Position numbers and translations under genes: made by a program
Virus record (IMG/VR): IMGVR_UViG_3300035698_004138
Coordinates: 1-34,188 of that record
Origin: a virus
DNA: 34,188 bases
Direction: 5' to 3' (one strand)
Notes under the pieces: generated by a model
Database searches by the model: none
Told to the model about the DNA's origin: nothing
The model's input: only the letters and a program-made list of their open reading frames with translations
In this document: positions 31,795 to 34,188 of the stretch, piece after piece
How the letters are laid out: every line of letters starts with the position of its first letter
Numbering within the stretch: position 1 is the stretch's first letter

Positions 31795-32480
31795 AAAACA
31801 AATGGGAGAATGGATTGTTAAGCGAACTGGGTTATTGGAAGTGGACAATGAAACAACCATGTTATGGAGAAATGAAAGACAGGGACAGTAAAAACAAACC
31901 GCTTGATTCTTTTGTTCGGTCCTTGTGTCCACAAAACACTAAAGAAAAAATTAAGATACTTGATGTTGGTTGCGGTCCCTTAAGTCCATTAGGTTTGGTT
32001 TCTGATATACAGATACAGATAATCGGTGTTGACCCACTTGCTGATAGGTATAAGGAAATGCTTATTAAGCATAGCGTAAACACAAATAGCGAATTGTTTC
32101 CAGTGCAAGGCAAGGCCGAGTCTCTTGTTTTGCTTTTTGGAAACAACATGTTTGACGTAACCGTATCATTTAACAGTCTTGACCATATGGCTGATCCACT
32201 TGTGGCTATAAGACAAATGACTAGAGTTACAAAACATGGTGGCGTTATTTATGTTTGGTGTTATGAAAACGAGGGTTTGTTTGAGGATTATAAAGGGTTA
32301 CACCAATGGAATGTTGAATTAAAAGATAACCATGTTTTTGTGTGGAGAGAAAACTATAGGAAATCATTAGATGAAATAGTTAATGGTTTTGCAGAAATTA
32401 AAAAAACATGGAAAAGTAAAAAACACAACAAAGATATTGTGCATTTTATTTTAACTATAGACAAGAAAGAGATAGTCTAA
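31791..32480 (+). CDS. Class I SAM-dependent methyltransferase
   Basis: 229 residues. ILDVGCGPLSP (56-66) is motif I of the Rossmann methyltransferase fold; GVDP (motif II) and SFNSLDHMADPL (motif IV-like) follow, a pattern of the Methyltransf_11 group acting on small molecules, lipids or sugars. ATG 31791 overlaps the radical SAM stop (ATGA), so the two are coupled. Probably methylates the product of the cassette. Confidence 0.85.
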   Translation: MKNKWENGLLSELGYWKWTMKQPCYGEMKDRDSKNKPLDSFVRSLCPQNTKEKIKILDVGCGPLSPLGLVSDIQIQIIGVDPLADRYKEMLIKHSVNTNSELFPVQGKAESLVLLFGNNMFDVTVSFNSLDHMADPLVAIRQMTRVTKHGGVIYVWCYENEGLFEDYKGLHQWNVELKDNHVFVWRENYRKSLDEIVNGFAEIKKTWKSKKHNKDIVHFILTIDKKEIV

Positions 32481-33536
32481 ATGGAACACATAGGAAACAT
32501 TAATAAAAACATTTTTGTTCCCGTTAATTGGATTTACTCAGAAGACAAAAGCATGCAGATGATTAAATCTAGTGCTATTCCATTTTTTAAACGATTACTG
32601 AATGGAGAAATTGTTAATCCGCATGATGTTGAGTTTCTTTGTTGGTATGCTAAATCGTTATCAGACATAGGACAAGGATCATATGATTCAATTATAAATC
32701 AAAAATTTACTAACCTATTGTTTATGGTGGACCAGAGCAGGGTGAATGGTTTTGATTTTGAGTTGCCAGCATCGCTTGATGCAGATGGTAAGTTTAGGTT
32801 GTTAGATGGCCACCATAGGGCAACCATGGCTATCGCGGCTGGAGAGAAAAAATTAAACATAACAGTTAAACACGTTAGTCCTATGTGGTTAGATTTAAAC
32901 AATAAGTTATTTTCGGTATACAATAAAAAAACATTATATCAAGAAATAAATCATCCATGGTTTAATGATTGGGATGTTGCAAGAGTGGGAAGGCTTGGGG
33001 TTATTGAAAGGTTTATTAATTCTATTGGTCACAGTATAGAAAAAAGAGATTGTGCCGATGTTGGAAGTTGCACAGGGCACACTTGCAGAGGCTTGTCGAG
33101 GCTAGGCGGGATTGTATATGGTTTTGACTTAGACCCTAGAATTACATCGATAGCGGAATATTTAAACTTTGTATATCCAGATCAATATGTATCATATTAT
33201 TTACACTCAAATGCTATTGATCCAATTAAACACATAGGCAAGTTTGGAATCATTACATGTTTGTCATTATTGCATCATTTTTTATGGAAAGAAGGTGATG
33301 GTGCAAATGTTGTAAGGTTTAAAGAATGGCTATCTGTTTTTGGAGACTCTTCTGATTTGGTTATTATTGACACAACAGTGAACGGTGATATAAATTTAGA
33401 CACTAAAGAAATACCGTTTGACACAATTGGTTTTAAGAAATGGATGAAAGAAGTTATTGGTATAAAATCTATTGTTGAATTAGAAGTTAATGATGGAAGG
33501 CCAATGTATGCGTACTCTAAAAGGTTATCGTTTTAA
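32481..33536 (+). CDS. DGHHR (ParB/Srx-like) domain fused to methyltransferase
   Basis: 351 residues. N-terminal part contains LLDGHHRATMAIAAG (107-121), the ParB/sulfiredoxin-like DGxHR loop that binds nucleotide. The C-terminal half is a Rossmann methyltransferase: DVGSCTGHT (193-201), VYGFDLDPR (212-220), then CLSLLHHF. In the family, DGHHR-type domains appear in ParB, sulfiredoxin and kinases that phosphorylate small molecules such as serine (SerK), so the N-domain may use ATP. A two-step enzyme is plausible (inference). Begins right after the methyltransferase stop. Confidence 0.78.
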   Translation: MEHIGNINKNIFVPVNWIYSEDKSMQMIKSSAIPFFKRLLNGEIVNPHDVEFLCWYAKSLSDIGQGSYDSIINQKFTNLLFMVDQSRVNGFDFELPASLDADGKFRLLDGHHRATMAIAAGEKKLNITVKHVSPMWLDLNNKLFSVYNKKTLYQEINHPWFNDWDVARVGRLGVIERFINSIGHSIEKRDCADVGSCTGHTCRGLSRLGGIVYGFDLDPRITSIAEYLNFVYPDQYVSYYLHSNAIDPIKHIGKFGIITCLSLLHHFLWKEGDGANVVRFKEWLSVFGDSSDLVIIDTTVNGDINLDTKEIPFDTIGFKKWMKEVIGIKSIVELEVNDGRPMYAYSKRLSF

Positions 33537-34188
33537 TGGAACACCTTAATTTTATATTTGCGGCAAACTGTATTATTAGAAATGTAAAACTACCAAGCTT
33601 TGCAGCCCATACAAACGGTAGGGTTTATTCAGACATGTTTACAGATGGTCTTGTTAGGCTATTAAGTGGATCTAAAATAGAACTGCACCCACAAGACAAG
33701 GCTATTTATTATAAAGAAAACAAAGAAAGAAAAAAATCACAATGGGATATTTTTAATCCAATATGTCCTGATTCTATTGATGGTATAATGTGGTCGCCAT
33801 ATACCGATTGTGTTAGTTTTGTTCCACAGGCAAGGTCTTTAGACTATGGTTCGTTTTATCCATATGTGCATAGCTCTATATATAAAACATTTGGATACAC
33901 GGGTGGTTTATCAGAGAATATAATAATATCTGTTTGGAAAGATTTTATTAACATAACTAAAGATATACCCAAAAAGGGATTGTTTATTTATCCAACAGAC
34001 TTTATAGATGATTGTGATAGCACGCACTTAAGAAACAAAACTAGGGTTGATGGGCTTCAGGCGTGCGCGGTAGATCTTTTTGCAAAAGCAGGGTGGAAGT
34101 TGTTTAAGCCAAGTGAACCGATCAAAATTTCAAATGATAATTGGTGGGCGCACCTTACTGACGATTCAATTTCCAATATGACTCATGA
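33536..34188 (+). CDS. Unknown protein, runs off the window end
   Basis: ATG 33536 overlaps the previous stop (TAATG) and the frame stays open for 217 codons to the end of the window. Aromatic- and aspartate-rich (GIMWSPYTDCVSFVPQARSL, DYGSFYPYVH, IYPTDFIDDCDSTHLRN). No motif recognised. Coupling to the methyltransferase fusion places it in the same cassette; it could be another modifying enzyme. Confidence 0.7.
   Translation, partial: MEHLNFIFAANCIIRNVKLPSFAAHTNGRVYSDMFTDGLVRLLSGSKIELHPQDKAIYYKENKERKKSQWDIFNPICPDSIDGIMWSPYTDCVSFVPQARSLDYGSFYPYVHSSIYKTFGYTGGLSENIIISVWKDFINITKDIPKKGLFIYPTDFIDDCDSTHLRNKTRVDGLQACAVDLFAKAGWKLFKPSEPIKISNDNWWAHLTDDSISNMTH

Noticed and set aside
1-34188. tRNA genes, integrase, attachment sites, insertion sequences
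   Set aside because: Coding density leaves no gap over about 140 nt, and none of the gaps shows a cloverleaf or terminal repeats; no recombinase or transposase domain was seen.

Overview
This window is a 34.2-kb slice of a tailed double-stranded DNA bacteriophage (Caudoviricetes). It could be an integrated copy, but no integrase, attachment site or host gene is visible. The evidence is a large terminase, portal protein, SPP1 gp7/Mu F-like minor head protein, prohead protease with scaffold, a head/decoration protein and an HK97-fold-type major capsid protein, all on one strand with a phage replication module. The DNA is AT-rich, every gene I accept is on the + strand, and genes are packed with 1-17 nt overlaps (TAATG, ATGA) or very short gaps. 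Ribosome binding sites are strong (GGAG/GGAGG) and promoters look sigma70-like, so the host is a bacterium; I cannot name it. Both window ends cut through genes, and no tail or lysis module is recognisable.

Layout. 1-1525: a tetrapeptide-repeat protein (5' end outside the window) and a ParB-like DNA-binding protein. 1585-6911: recombination and replication, with a Fe-S-type PD-(D/E)XK (RecB/Cas4-like) nuclease, a Sak4-like RecA-fold ATPase, an SSB-like protein, a winged-helix replication protein and a T7 gp4-like primase-helicase. 6964-11416: a promoter followed by many small genes, including zinc-ribbon proteins, a RuvC-like resolvase, an HNH-type nuclease and a possible small terminase. 11400-15226: large terminase, portal and minor head protein.

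15267-24731: about 9.5 kb of accessory and metabolic genes separate the first head genes from the second set. They include a zinc deaminase, a tubulin/FtsZ-family GTPase followed by a long inverted repeat, a metallophosphoesterase, ThyX, an HD-domain nucleotidase, a DnaN-like sliding clamp and many small unknowns. The block ends in a clear intrinsic terminator (24765-24790).

24870-27929: after a promoter-like extended -10 come the prohead protease/scaffold (with an internal ribosome binding site for a free scaffold and an embedded C2H2 zinc finger), a decoration-like protein, the major capsid protein and another small structural protein. 27950-34188: a translationally coupled cassette of a three-domain glycosyltransferase (GT4-GT4-GT2), a radical SAM/SPASM enzyme, a methyltransferase, a DGHHR-domain/methyltransferase fusion and an unfinished unknown gene.

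How it fits together. The nuclease, Sak4, SSB, primase-helicase, RuvC and clamp genes could form a largely phage-owned replication-recombination apparatus, though no DNA polymerase is in view. Deaminase, ThyX and HD nucleotidase could bias nucleotide pools toward dTMP. The most unusual items are the tubulin-like GTPase with its adjacent inverted repeat, and the glycosyltransferase/radical SAM/methyltransferase cassette directly downstream of the capsid genes.
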